From DASPKX01 sp035627835 (lineage in GTDB: Bacteria; Verrucomicrobiota; Verrucomicrobiia; Limisphaerales; SXQI01): a stretch of 64,000 nucleotides of DNA. The stretch lies in contig DASPKX010000005.1 of assembly GCA_035627835.1 (NCBI GenBank), positions 45,202 to 109,201 of the forward strand. Direction: 5' to 3'. The first letter of the stretch is position 1. Every line of letters begins with the position of its first letter. Below, piece by piece: positions 35,172-42,760 of the stretch. Position numbers and translations under genes: made by a program. The notes below the pieces were generated by a model. It was not told where the DNA came from. It made no database searches and saw nothing but the letters and a program-made list of their open reading frames with translations.

Positions 35172-35471
35172 TTATTCAACAATGTCGAAAATCCGGTGCA
35201 TCCGGGTCAGCTCCAGGATCTGCTGGACCGGGGGCGTCGGGCGAACCAATCGAACGGTTCCATTCCGGCCGCACGCGGTCTTATGCAAGGAGATGAGAGC
35301 CCCAAGGCCGCAACTGTCCACAAACATGGTCTCGGACAGGTCGATTTCGATGTTCCGCTGCACATTTGTCATCGCGCCCTTGACCTGGTCGCGAAACGCC
35401 TGTGAGTTGGCGGCGCCCAATTCCTTTAAGCCGCTGATGGTGAGCGTTTCTCCTTGTGTTTGGACTTTCAT
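35172..35471 (-). CDS. STAS-domain anti-sigma factor antagonist
   Basis: A 99-residue single STAS domain. The phosphorylatable Ser is in ETMFVDSCGLGALISLHK, matching the DSxGLG loop of SpoIIAA/RsbV proteins. It would be phosphorylated by an HATPase protein and dephosphorylated by a PP2C phosphatase; both activities are fused in the next gene, 12 bp downstream. ATG 35471 has the ribosome-binding site AGGTGAT directly upstream. There is a 206-bp gap to the gene before it, so a promoter may lie there. The target freed by the unphosphorylated form is not evident; no sigma factor gene is in this operon. Confidence 0.92.
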   Translation of the reverse strand: MKVQTQGETLTISGLKELGAANSQAFRDQVKGAMTNVQRNIEIDLSETMFVDSCGLGALISLHKTACGRNGTVRLVRPTPPVQQILELTRMHRIFDIVE

Positions 35472-35677
35472 ATCACCTGCAAATTCGAACTGTTAAACCG
35501 AGCTTTCTTCCCCGCTCTGAACCCGCGCTCGAAGCCGTTACTCCGCCATTAAAAACGTCTAGGGGGCCATGCAACAATCGGGGGTCGTATTGGGTTGGTA
35601 AGCCAACTTCACCTGCCGGACCTCTCAGGCTCGCCCCTAGCGAAGCCCATGGCCCTGCATAGTGGTTGTTTTTCATC

Positions 35678-36511
35678 TCAACGCCGGTTCCGTTGAGCGA
35701 TGGATGAGAGCAACCCGAGCGGGCGCGTGAACGATGCCTGGAAGATATTTGCCACCCGCTCGGAAAAAACCGGTCCCGCGCTCTTTTGTGATAGCGAACT
35801 GAGCAAAAACGCATCCGGCACTTGCGTGCAAGAGTTCGTGCGGATGTTGATCAACTGGCTTCCCCAGGCGAAGGAGTCTTTCACTCGTGTCAGCGAGCCG
35901 ACGAATGTTTCCGGACCAACCCAGCTGTCCTGCACTTCACATGCGGATTCCAAGACAACCTGGCTCTCGATGATCGCGTTGGGGCCGACAACCGCCTCGG
36001 GGCCAATTCTCGCGTGGTCGCCAATCCAGCAGGGGCCCTGCAGAATGGCTGAAGACGCGATCTGCGCCCGCAAACCAACCCAGACCCCGGGGCTGCGCTC
36101 GCGAAGGCCGATGCGGTGCCCTTTTGCAGCCTGGGGCATCCAGGCCAACATTTGCTTGAGCCAGCCCTGGTAAGTTGTGAACAGCTCAGCTTCCTGCGTT
36201 GGCAAACGATCTAGAACGAACAGCTCCGCATCCGGATGCTTCTCCTTGACCTGCTCAACGGTCGGTTCGCGCAGCTCTGTTGCGATCACCAGCCGCAGTC
36301 CCCACCGCGCCCCATTTCCGACAACAGCCCGAATAGTTTCCGGCCGGTCCGTGACGACGAGGGTGACTTCCTTGAATCCTTTGGTGGCAAGGTGCTCCAG
36401 CCAATATGCGATCAATGTTTCCCCCAGGATGGGGACCGCCACCAGCGGCGCTGCATCAATAATGTGCCCGACTGCCCGTCGGGAACCAGGGGCGATTAAG
36501 GCTGCTTTCAT
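35678..36511 (-). CDS. NDP-sugar nucleotidyltransferase-like protein with left-handed beta-helix
   Basis: A 277-residue protein with the layout of a sugar-1-phosphate nucleotidyltransferase. The N-terminal half (about 1-115) carries PLVAVPILGETLIAYWLEHL and KEVTLVVTDRP, like the NTP-transferase Rossmann domain, but the start APGSRRAVG lacks the usual G-x-G-T-R-x nucleotide loop. The C-terminal half (about 140-230) is a hexapeptide-repeat left-handed beta-helix (IGDHARIGPEAVVGPNAIIES). It may be inactive as a nucleotidyltransferase and act as a scaffold or regulator. ATG 36511 shares one base with the stop of the sugar transferase gene. Confidence 0.8.
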   Translation of the reverse strand: MKAALIAPGSRRAVGHIIDAAPLVAVPILGETLIAYWLEHLATKGFKEVTLVVTDRPETIRAVVGNGARWGLRLVIATELREPTVEQVKEKHPDAELFVLDRLPTQEAELFTTYQGWLKQMLAWMPQAAKGHRIGLRERSPGVWVGLRAQIASSAILQGPCWIGDHARIGPEAVVGPNAIIESQVVLESACEVQDSWVGPETFVGSLTRVKDSFAWGSQLINIRTNSCTQVPDAFLLSSLSQKSAGPVFSERVANIFQASFTRPLGLLSSIAQRNRR

Positions 36512-37248
36512 TAGCAAGCTCCGCGGCCGCTGATGACCGCAGGGACGGTTTTAAGGAGAATCTTGAGGTCCATCCAGAAGCTCTGGCTCTCGATGTATTG
36601 GACGTCGAGCTGCACTTGCTCTGGGAAGTCGATATTGGCGCGCCCGCCGATTTGCCAAAGGCAGGTGATGCCCGGGGTGATGGCTAAACGGCGGCGGTCC
36701 GCGGTTGAATAAAGCGCCACCTCACGAGGCACTGGAGGACGCGGCCCCACCAGCGACATGTCGCCAACGAGCACATTGTAGAATTGTGGCAATTCATCCA
36801 ACGAGAGCTTCCGCAGGATTCGTCCCACACGCGTTATCCGGGGATCGTTCTTCAGCTTGAACGTAACCCCTGTCGTATGCTGGTTCTTCGCCAACACCTC
36901 GGCCAGCTTTGCCTCCGCGTTCACGCACATGGAGCGAAACTTCCACATCTTGAACTCACGCCCGAACCGGCCAACGCGCGTTTGCCCAAAGAAAATCGGG
37001 CCGCCATCCTCCAATTTGATCAGCAATGCGATCACGGCGAAGAGCGGACTGAACACCAGCAGGAAGAGGAAGCTCGCGAACACATCGAAGCCGCGCTTGA
37101 TTGCGTAAGCGCTGCTCAGGAGCGCTCTCCAGGCAAAGCGTTTCCAAGCCACGTAAGCGTTCAGGCGCCATCTTCCGATGGGGCTTTGCACCGTCTCAAA
37201 TCGGTCAACTAACCGGCTGGCGAATTCCTGCTCTGTCATAGGGTTCAA
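36511..37248 (-). CDS. Initiating sugar-1-phosphate transferase (bacterial sugar transferase family)
   Basis: A 245-residue monotopic phosphoglycosyl transferase: a hydrophobic re-entrant helix (FASFLFLLVFSPLFAVIALL), then the catalytic segment KFRSMCVNAE, LSLDELPQFYNVLVGDMSLVGPRP and GITCLWQIGGR. Such enzymes (WcaJ, PglC and relatives) transfer a sugar-1-phosphate to undecaprenyl phosphate, the first committed step of glycan assembly. It lacks the extra N-terminal TM bundle of WbaP/WcaJ and is closer to the short PglC form. It overlaps the kinase gene upstream by 4 bases. Confidence 0.93.
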   Translation of the reverse strand: MNPMTEQEFASRLVDRFETVQSPIGRWRLNAYVAWKRFAWRALLSSAYAIKRGFDVFASFLFLLVFSPLFAVIALLIKLEDGGPIFFGQTRVGRFGREFKMWKFRSMCVNAEAKLAEVLAKNQHTTGVTFKLKNDPRITRVGRILRKLSLDELPQFYNVLVGDMSLVGPRPPVPREVALYSTADRRRLAITPGITCLWQIGGRANIDFPEQVQLDVQYIESQSFWMDLKILLKTVPAVISGRGAC

Positions 37249-37877
37249 AATGAAACGAGTTGCTTGATTTTGTTGGCAATCTGCTCAACCTCCGCGTCCC
37301 CCGGAGGCTGCGGCAGGACCATGTGCGCCCAACGCGCCTGGGGCGCCACAAACCGGTCCTGCATTGGGAAAACTGTGCTTTCCAACTGCTCCTGAATCGA
37401 TTCAGGCGTCCGATTCCTCTCAGACTGGTCTCTTTTCAGCCTGCGCTCCTTGGAAACCTCCTTCGAGCAATCCAGGAATAGGGCAAAATCAAAGGCCTTC
37501 CTCAGAGCCTTCCGATGCAGCAGCCAAAGCCCCTCCATAATGACGACCTGCTTCGGCGTCCATGCCCGGGGCTTCGCCGCTCGCGCGTGAGTCGCAAAAT
37601 CATAGTGGGGAACAGCCGCTTCCCTGCCCACCTCGCAGCCGAGCGCAACCTCCTCAAGGGCTTGCCAATCAATGGCTCGCGGATGATCGAAGTTCAGTTT
37701 CGCGCGCCGGCCCGGTGGCAAATGCGACCGATCATGGTAGAAGTCGTCCTGTGACAACCGCGACGCGATATGCCCAAGCTTCTCTTCCAGCCGCGTGGCC
37801 AGCCATGTCTTGCCGGAGCAACTGCCCCCAACAATGGCCACCAGCTTTGGTTTTCGCGTTGTCTGTTTTGACTCCAT
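37245..37877 (-). CDS. Uridine kinase-like P-loop kinase
   Basis: A 210-residue P-loop kinase: Walker A VGGSCSGKT, the substrate segment RLSQDDFYHDRSHL, the YDFATHA motif, VVIMEGLWLL as Walker B, and RRLKRDQSERNR as the lid. This matches the uridine kinase/phosphoribulokinase family, which phosphorylates nucleosides or sugars. As the first gene of the glycan operon (4-base overlap with the sugar transferase), it may make the nucleotide or sugar phosphate used there. ATG 37877 has a GAGGGA ribosome-binding site directly upstream. The 180-270 bp up to the divergent stress-protein gene should hold the promoters. Confidence 0.85.
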   Translation of the reverse strand: MESKQTTRKPKLVAIVGGSCSGKTWLATRLEEKLGHIASRLSQDDFYHDRSHLPPGRRAKLNFDHPRAIDWQALEEVALGCEVGREAAVPHYDFATHARAAKPRAWTPKQVVIMEGLWLLHRKALRKAFDFALFLDCSKEVSKERRLKRDQSERNRTPESIQEQLESTVFPMQDRFVAPQARWAHMVLPQPPGDAEVEQIANKIKQLVSF

Positions 37878-38149
37878 TATCCCTCTAGGCGCTTAGGCCT
37901 ATTCCTTCGACACGCTCTGCAAGGTACGAGGGGCGCTCGTTTGTAACAATAAGGGGTGCGGCATGATTTCCGGTGCGAAAGACCCCGTGCTCCCGTTCAG
38001 GGCTGGGGCGCGGTTGCGCTCAGCCACCCCTAAGCGCTCCTCCGGTCATTTTTCAGTGAATGCGCCCTGAACCTGGGCTATGCAAAAAAGGCGAATGCAT
38101 TGGCAAGGGTTGTGTAGTTGACTTTTCACTCTGGTTTTACGGTTGCCTC

Positions 38150-38668
38150 GTGAAAACACGAACTTTGCCGAGAAGCCGCGGGGCAACCGCAACATCCAGG
38201 GTTAAAGCCTCAGAGGTGAAAACAATCCTGGCTCCCGTTGACTTTTCTGAACCCTCCCTCGCGGCTTTCGAGAAAGTGAATGAACTCGCTCAGGCCTCGG
38301 GTTCCTCGGTGTCGCTCCTCTATGTGGTGGAGCCTGCCGGGTACGTAGCGGATTTATCTAACATTCCCATTGCCATAACTGAACAGGAGGTTGCCAAAAC
38401 CGCCCAAGCCAAGCTGGTGAAGCTCGCTCAGAAAGCAATCAGCCCGGATGTGCGCGTTTATTCGCACGTCAGGATCGGCAAGGCTCACCGTGAAATTTGC
38501 GCTGCCGCCCGCGAGCTGAAGGCTGATCTCATCGTCCTGCATTCGCACGGCTACACCGGGTTGAAGCACGCGCTTCTGGGCAGCGTCACCGAAAAGGTCG
38601 TTCAACACGCGCCATGCAACGTTCTCGTCATTAAAGACCGTCCTGAAACGAAAGAGGTAGGCATATGA
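38150..38668 (+). CDS. Universal stress protein (UspA family)
   Basis: A UspA-fold protein of about 172 residues from GTG 38150. The frame opens at ATG 38060, but the extra 30 residues are not Usp-like; GTG 38216 would give the classic short N-terminus. Core motifs are KTILAPVDFSEPS, DLIVLHSHGYTG, and GSVTEKVVQHAPCNVLVIK, with the G-x2-G-x9-G-S/T ATP-binding pattern (HALLGSV). Usp proteins help survive starvation and other stress, often as ATP-binding dimers. It overlaps the next Usp gene by 4 bases. Confidence 0.88.
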   Translation: MKTRTLPRSRGATATSRVKASEVKTILAPVDFSEPSLAAFEKVNELAQASGSSVSLLYVVEPAGYVADLSNIPIAITEQEVAKTAQAKLVKLAQKAISPDVRVYSHVRIGKAHREICAAARELKADLIVLHSHGYTGLKHALLGSVTEKVVQHAPCNVLVIKDRPETKEVGI

Positions 38669-39216
38669 AGATCAAACCCGACCCACTCCACCGTAACGTG
38701 ACTCTCGAAATCGAGAGCCCTGAGGAAACGAATCTTCTGGCGGGGCAACCCCCTGCCTTCGTCCAGATCAAGCGCATCCTTGTCCCTGTAGATTTCTCAG
38801 GCTGCTCCAAACGCGCGGTCCAATACGCCATCGCGTTCGCCCGGCAATTCAACGCTGATGTCCTCCTCTTGCACGTCGTTCAGCTCGATTATGCCGCCAT
38901 TGAGATGTCGCCCCTGGACATCACCGCGGTTGAGCGGCAAATCCACGAAAGCGTTCGCCAACGCCTGACTAAGTTCATCGAGGGCCTGGATGTCAGCCAT
39001 GTGTCCGTTGAGCAACGGGTTCTCTGCGGCAACGTCAAAAAACAAATCTTGAACGAAGCCCAGGCCTACAAGCCCGATCTCATCATCGTGGGAACTCACG
39101 GGGAAACGGGCCTTCGCCACGCGCTTCTCGGGAGCGTCGCTGAAAGTGTCGTTCGCCACGCCAACTGCCCTGCCCTGACCGTTCGTGAAAGGGAGCATGA
39201 AATCATCGACCTTTGA
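38665..39216 (+). CDS. Universal stress protein (UspA family)
   Basis: A 183-residue second Usp protein with RILVPVDFSGCSKRAVQYA, DLIIVGTHGETGLRHALLGS and ESVVRHANCPALTV; the ATP-binding glycine pattern is intact. The N-terminal 35 residues precede the usual family start. Its ATG overlaps the stop of the first Usp gene (ATGA), and its 3' end overlaps the radical SAM gene, so the four genes 38150-40625 look like one operon. The two Usp chains could form a heterodimer. Confidence 0.9.
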   Translation: MKIKPDPLHRNVTLEIESPEETNLLAGQPPAFVQIKRILVPVDFSGCSKRAVQYAIAFARQFNADVLLLHVVQLDYAAIEMSPLDITAVERQIHESVRQRLTKFIEGLDVSHVSVEQRVLCGNVKKQILNEAQAYKPDLIIVGTHGETGLRHALLGSVAESVVRHANCPALTVREREHEIIDL

Positions 39217-40108
39217 AACACCTGCGGCTGTTGCGCAGCCCGTTCGTGTGAGCGCGGCCTCCCGGCGCGCCCCTCAGCCATTTGCCAGCCCGCGCGATTT
39301 TGGGGGGCGCAAGTTTGTTTACTACGTCGTCTCACCGCGCGCGAGGGGGCTTTCAATTGGCGTCAACATGAACCCGGACCGCCGTTGCAATTTCGATTGC
39401 GTCTATTGCGAAGTGGATCGGTCCGCACCGCCCGGGCACGACGACTTAATCGTGCCGGAAATGGTTAGGGAGTTGGACGAGAGCCTCCTCGCCGCCCACG
39501 ATGGCGCGCTTCTTCGGTCCCCCCGCTATGCGGCTCTTCCATCCTCGCTGCTGCAACTCAAACACGTGGCTCTCAGCGGTGATGGCGAGCCGACTCTCGC
39601 GGAAAACTTCGAGGAAGCGGTGCATGCAGTCCTTCACCTGCGCGCGTTGCAAAAGCATCCCCCGTTCAAAATTGTCCTCATCACGAACACAACAGGCCTC
39701 CGGCGGCCGGACGTGGCGGCGGCCGTTAATCTCTTCAGCGGTGATGACGAAATTTGGGCGAAACTCGAAGCTGGGACTCAATCCTGGTTCGAGCGCGTGA
39801 ATCGCCCGAACATTCCTCTGACGGATGTGCTCGAAAACATCCGCGCGGTGGGCTTGAAACGGCCCATCCTCATCCAAAGCCTTTTCCCTGCGGTCAATGG
39901 CGTTGTCATTCCGCCGGACGAAATCTACCATTTCGCCCAACGCATTCGTGAATTGAAGGAATCCGGCACACAAATTAAGCTCGTGCAGATTTACTCCGCG
40001 GACCGGCCTTCGCGCCAAACTGATTTTGGCCACTTGCCGTTGCGCACGCTTTCAGAGATCGCGTCCGTGACTCGGAAAGTTGCGGGGGTTCCAACAGAGG
40101 TATTTTAA
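39197..40108 (+). CDS. Radical SAM protein (COG0731-like)
   Basis: A 303-residue radical SAM enzyme. The 4Fe-4S site is in RRCNFDCVYCEVD, with the Cx3Cx2C spacing, and HVALSGDGEPTL is the SAM-binding GGE-like segment. Layout and length resemble the COG0731 Fe-S oxidoreductases related to the wybutosine enzyme TYW1, but without its flavodoxin domain; the actual substrate is unknown. ATG 39197, preceded by AAGGGAG, is preferred over GTG 39185. It overlaps the upstream Usp gene by 20 bp and is 13 bp from the cyclic-nucleotide-binding gene. Confidence 0.85.
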   Translation: MKSSTFETPAAVAQPVRVSAASRRAPQPFASPRDFGGRKFVYYVVSPRARGLSIGVNMNPDRRCNFDCVYCEVDRSAPPGHDDLIVPEMVRELDESLLAAHDGALLRSPRYAALPSSLLQLKHVALSGDGEPTLAENFEEAVHAVLHLRALQKHPPFKIVLITNTTGLRRPDVAAAVNLFSGDDEIWAKLEAGTQSWFERVNRPNIPLTDVLENIRAVGLKRPILIQSLFPAVNGVVIPPDEIYHFAQRIRELKESGTQIKLVQIYSADRPSRQTDFGHLPLRTLSEIASVTRKVAGVPTEVF

Positions 40109-40121
40109 AAAAGGGAAAATA

Positions 40122-40625
40122 GTGAACAGCGCCACACCACAACCAAACGCCGAATTCAGCGCCAGGCTCATCGAGGAGCTTCGGGAGCATCCGTTTACTC
40201 GGGGGCTCAATGACAAGCACATTCAAGTCCTGGCTTCCTGCGCCATGTTCTCCGACTTTAAAGCGGGCGAAGTGATCTTCAGGGAAGGCGAAATTGCGAA
40301 CCGATTTTACCTTCTGATCAATGGCGAAGTTTCACTGGAGAGCGCCTCCGCGCAGGACACCGATCCTGTGCAAATTCAAATGATCGGGGCAGGCGATGTG
40401 CTTGGTTGGTCCTGGTTGTTTCCGCCTTACTACTGGCGGTTCAACGCTGTCGCGGTGACGGATACCCGCGCCATTTTCCTCTACGGCACTCGACTCCAGG
40501 AGCTAAGCGAGGATGACCATGACCTCGGTTATGAGTTGATGAAACGGGTCGCCTCCGTGGTGATCAATCGGTTGCAAGCCGCCCGCAAGCAACTCACCGA
40601 AATGCTCGACCGCGCTGGCGCCTAA
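40122..40625 (+). CDS. Stand-alone cyclic nucleotide-binding protein (CRP-like sensor, no HTH)
   Basis: A 167-residue single cNMP-binding domain. The motif FKAGEVIFREGEIANRFYLL is the start of the cyclic-nucleotide pocket, and IGAGDVLGWSWLFPPYYWRF replaces the usual GE-x-x-x-E-x phosphate-binding cassette. That divergence may alter or abolish cNMP binding. No helix-turn-helix DNA-binding domain follows; the C-terminus is a helix, so it must act through a partner. GTG 40122 was chosen because AAGGGA precedes it directly; an upstream TTG (40080) has none. Last gene of the Usp-radical SAM operon. A class III cyclase is encoded at 4430-6508. Confidence 0.85.
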   Translation: MNSATPQPNAEFSARLIEELREHPFTRGLNDKHIQVLASCAMFSDFKAGEVIFREGEIANRFYLLINGEVSLESASAQDTDPVQIQMIGAGDVLGWSWLFPPYYWRFNAVAVTDTRAIFLYGTRLQELSEDDHDLGYELMKRVASVVINRLQAARKQLTEMLDRAGA

Positions 40626-40712
40626 ATCGCCGGGACAAACTTCGTGAACAGTGGTGCGGTTGTAGCTCTAGACCGCGGAGCGGCCGCACAGATTAGCCCA
40701 CCGGCAAGCGCT

Positions 40713-40727
40713 AGCGCAGCCCGTGGG
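40713..40727 (+). repeat. Short interspersed repeat AGCGCAGCCCGTGGG
   Basis: This 15-mer occurs in the 220-bp gap after the cyclic-nucleotide-binding gene and again at 44743-44757 and 48947-48961, always between genes. The flanks differ, so it is a small dispersed element rather than a duplicated segment. Nearby, at 40747-40775, is a hairpin-like stretch GCCTCCGTAGGAGGC. Confidence 0.5.
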
Positions 40728-40845
40728 GTAAACACCGCGAATGCTCAGCCTCCGTAGGAGGCGAACAATTCAGCGGGACGGTTGCTTAACAAGGATTCGA
40801 CGTGGTCAAACCCGGCGCCGGACAATCCCTGTTTTTACCCAACCC

Positions 40846-41778
40846 CTAGGCCAATAACGGCCGCAACCGCTCGATAATCTGCGGCACGGCATCCCATGGG
40901 TCCGGCGCTGCTTCATATTCCAACGTGACGAAACCCTGGTAATTCGCGTCCCGCAGAATCTTCACCAACCGCTCCAGGTTCGCCTCGCTTTTCTTCTCCC
41001 CGCGCGCGGCAAGCTCGGTCTTGATCTGCACATTCACGGCGTAAGGCGCGCACTTGGCTAAATCCCCGTAAGGATCGGCCGTCCGAAAATTGCCCGTGTC
41101 CAGGTTGATGCCTAGCCATGGGTTGTCCACCGCCTTCACTAAGTCCAGCAAGTCATTCGCCTCCGCGACGATGCCACCGTGATTCTCCAGGCCGAGCATC
41201 ACTCCTTTTTTCCCAGCGTTCTCGCAAGCGATCTTCAGCGTTTCCAGGCAATCCTGCTTTGCCTTTTCTTTTCCTTCCTTCTGCGCGTTTCCGGCAAAAA
41301 TTCGAAGATGCGGCGCGCCCAGCAAAGCCGCGTTATCAATCCACTTGTTCAAGAGCGCCAACTGCTTCTCGCGCTCCGGCCCCGCAGGGTGCGTGAACGT
41401 GTTGCCCACGGATGTGCCGCTCACTGAAACGCCGCGAATAAAAGCATGGCGCTTTAGTTTTAGCATGTAGTCGGAGTCCGCATTCGGCGGGAAATAGTAC
41501 GAAGTCAATTCCGCACCGTCGCATCCATGCTCCGCGCAATAATCAACAAAGCTGAACAGATCGATCTTCTTGTCCTTCCGCGTGGCCTGCGCGGCATCCT
41601 GGCTCCCCGCGAAGTATTGCCGGAACGAATACGCAGCCAGTCCTAAACGCAGCCGCGGTTTCCCGGGTCGATTGAACGGTTCCACCCCGCCCACTCGCGG
41701 CGCTAACGAAGACGCAACTGCAAGGCTGGCCAAGGCTGTTCCGGCCATAAATTGGCGGCGTGTAAGGGGACTGTGCAT
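40846..41778 (-). CDS. TAT-exported sugar phosphate isomerase/epimerase-like protein
   Basis: A 310-residue protein starting MHSPLTRRQFMAGTALASLAV: a twin-arginine signal (TRRQFMAG), so it is exported folded. A frame upstream to 41814 adds only 12 residues. The mature part is a xylose isomerase-like TIM barrel: CDGAELTSYYF, VMLGLENHGG with Glu-His, LGINLDTGNF with Asp, and FVTLEYE as candidate metal ligands. Such proteins are abundant in Planctomycetes and Verrucomicrobiota and handle sugars; the reaction is unknown. It diverges from nadC with 94 bp between starts. Confidence 0.87.
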   Translation of the reverse strand: MHSPLTRRQFMAGTALASLAVASSLAPRVGGVEPFNRPGKPRLRLGLAAYSFRQYFAGSQDAAQATRKDKKIDLFSFVDYCAEHGCDGAELTSYYFPPNADSDYMLKLKRHAFIRGVSVSGTSVGNTFTHPAGPEREKQLALLNKWIDNAALLGAPHLRIFAGNAQKEGKEKAKQDCLETLKIACENAGKKGVMLGLENHGGIVAEANDLLDLVKAVDNPWLGINLDTGNFRTADPYGDLAKCAPYAVNVQIKTELAARGEKKSEANLERLVKILRDANYQGFVTLEYEAAPDPWDAVPQIIERLRPLLA

Positions 41779-41872
41779 GGCCGCAGTCTTACCCAATCCA
41801 TTTTCATTGCGCAAATTCCTTCGCGTTGTCGGGGCGCGCTCCTTCCACTAATCTGTTGCGGACCGCCGAAAT

Positions 41873-42760
41873 ATGAGCGTTTACAACGAGCCCGCTGTCC
41901 AGCAACTCATCTCCCTCGCCCTTGAGGAGGATGTCGGCTCCGGCGATGTGACCTCCATCGCCACCATTCCAGAAAGCGCTCGCCTCAAAGCTCTTTTTAA
42001 TGCGCGCGAGCTGCTGGTTGTCTGCGGCCTTGGCTTCTTGCACGAAGTCTATAAGCGCATTGAGCCAACCGTTCAAATCCAGCTGCACGCTAAAGACGGC
42101 GATTTGCTGCAACGCAATCAACCGCTCGCCCAGGTTGAAGGGCCAGCGCGGGCGATCCTCACCGGCGAGCGTGTCTGCCTCAATTTTCTCCAGCGTCTGT
42201 GCGGCGTCGCCACGCTCACCCGCGAGCATGTTCAAGCCGTGGCGGGCACCCAGGCCAAAGTCCTCGACACGCGCAAAACCACACCAGGCTGGCGCGCACT
42301 TGAAAAATACGCCGTCCTCTGCGGCGGCGGCACGAATCACCGCCACGGGCTGTATGACATGGTGCTGATCAAGGACAATCACCTCGCCGCGCTTCGCAAC
42401 GCCAAGCCCAATGCCATCGCTGCCGCCGTGGCCAAAGCCCGCGCCCAATTTCCGCAGCTCAAAGTTGAAGTTGAAGCGGACACGCTCGAGCAGGTCCAGC
42501 AAGCCACTGATGCGGGCGCCGATATCATTCTCCTGGACAACATGCCCCCTGCCCAACTCCGCGCCGCCCTCGCTATTGTGAAACGTCCGATGGTAGGCCC
42601 GGTCCCCGACCGGGCGTCCCCTCCCAAAACCGAAGCCAGCGGCGGCGTGAATTTGAAGACCATCCGCGCCATCGCCGAAACTGGCGTCGATTTCATTTCT
42701 GTCGGCGCCATCACACATTCCGCTCGCGCAATGGACATCGGTCTGGATTACTTGCCGTAG
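41873..42760 (+). CDS. nadC: Nicotinate-nucleotide pyrophosphorylase (carboxylating)
   Basis: A 295-residue NadC (quinolinate phosphoribosyltransferase), which makes nicotinate mononucleotide from quinolinate and PRPP in de novo NAD synthesis. Clear family features are LALEEDVGSGDVTS at the N-terminus, RVCLNFLQRLCGVATLT, DTRKTTPGWRALEKYAVLCG with the substrate-binding Arg/Lys, NHRHGLYDMVLIKDNH, and DIILLDNMPP. A short insert (VPDRASPPKTEA, about residues 245-257) interrupts the segment before VNLKTIRAIAETGVDFIS. The stop is directly followed by the ATG of birA. Confidence 0.96.
   Translation: MSVYNEPAVQQLISLALEEDVGSGDVTSIATIPESARLKALFNARELLVVCGLGFLHEVYKRIEPTVQIQLHAKDGDLLQRNQPLAQVEGPARAILTGERVCLNFLQRLCGVATLTREHVQAVAGTQAKVLDTRKTTPGWRALEKYAVLCGGGTNHRHGLYDMVLIKDNHLAALRNAKPNAIAAAVAKARAQFPQLKVEVEADTLEQVQQATDAGADIILLDNMPPAQLRAALAIVKRPMVGPVPDRASPPKTEASGGVNLKTIRAIAETGVDFISVGAITHSARAMDIGLDYLP

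Noticed and set aside
35580..35640. A TPP-riboswitch-like CTGAGAG upstream of the STAS gene (minus strand)
   Set aside because: The other conserved TPP elements are absent, and no thiamine gene follows.
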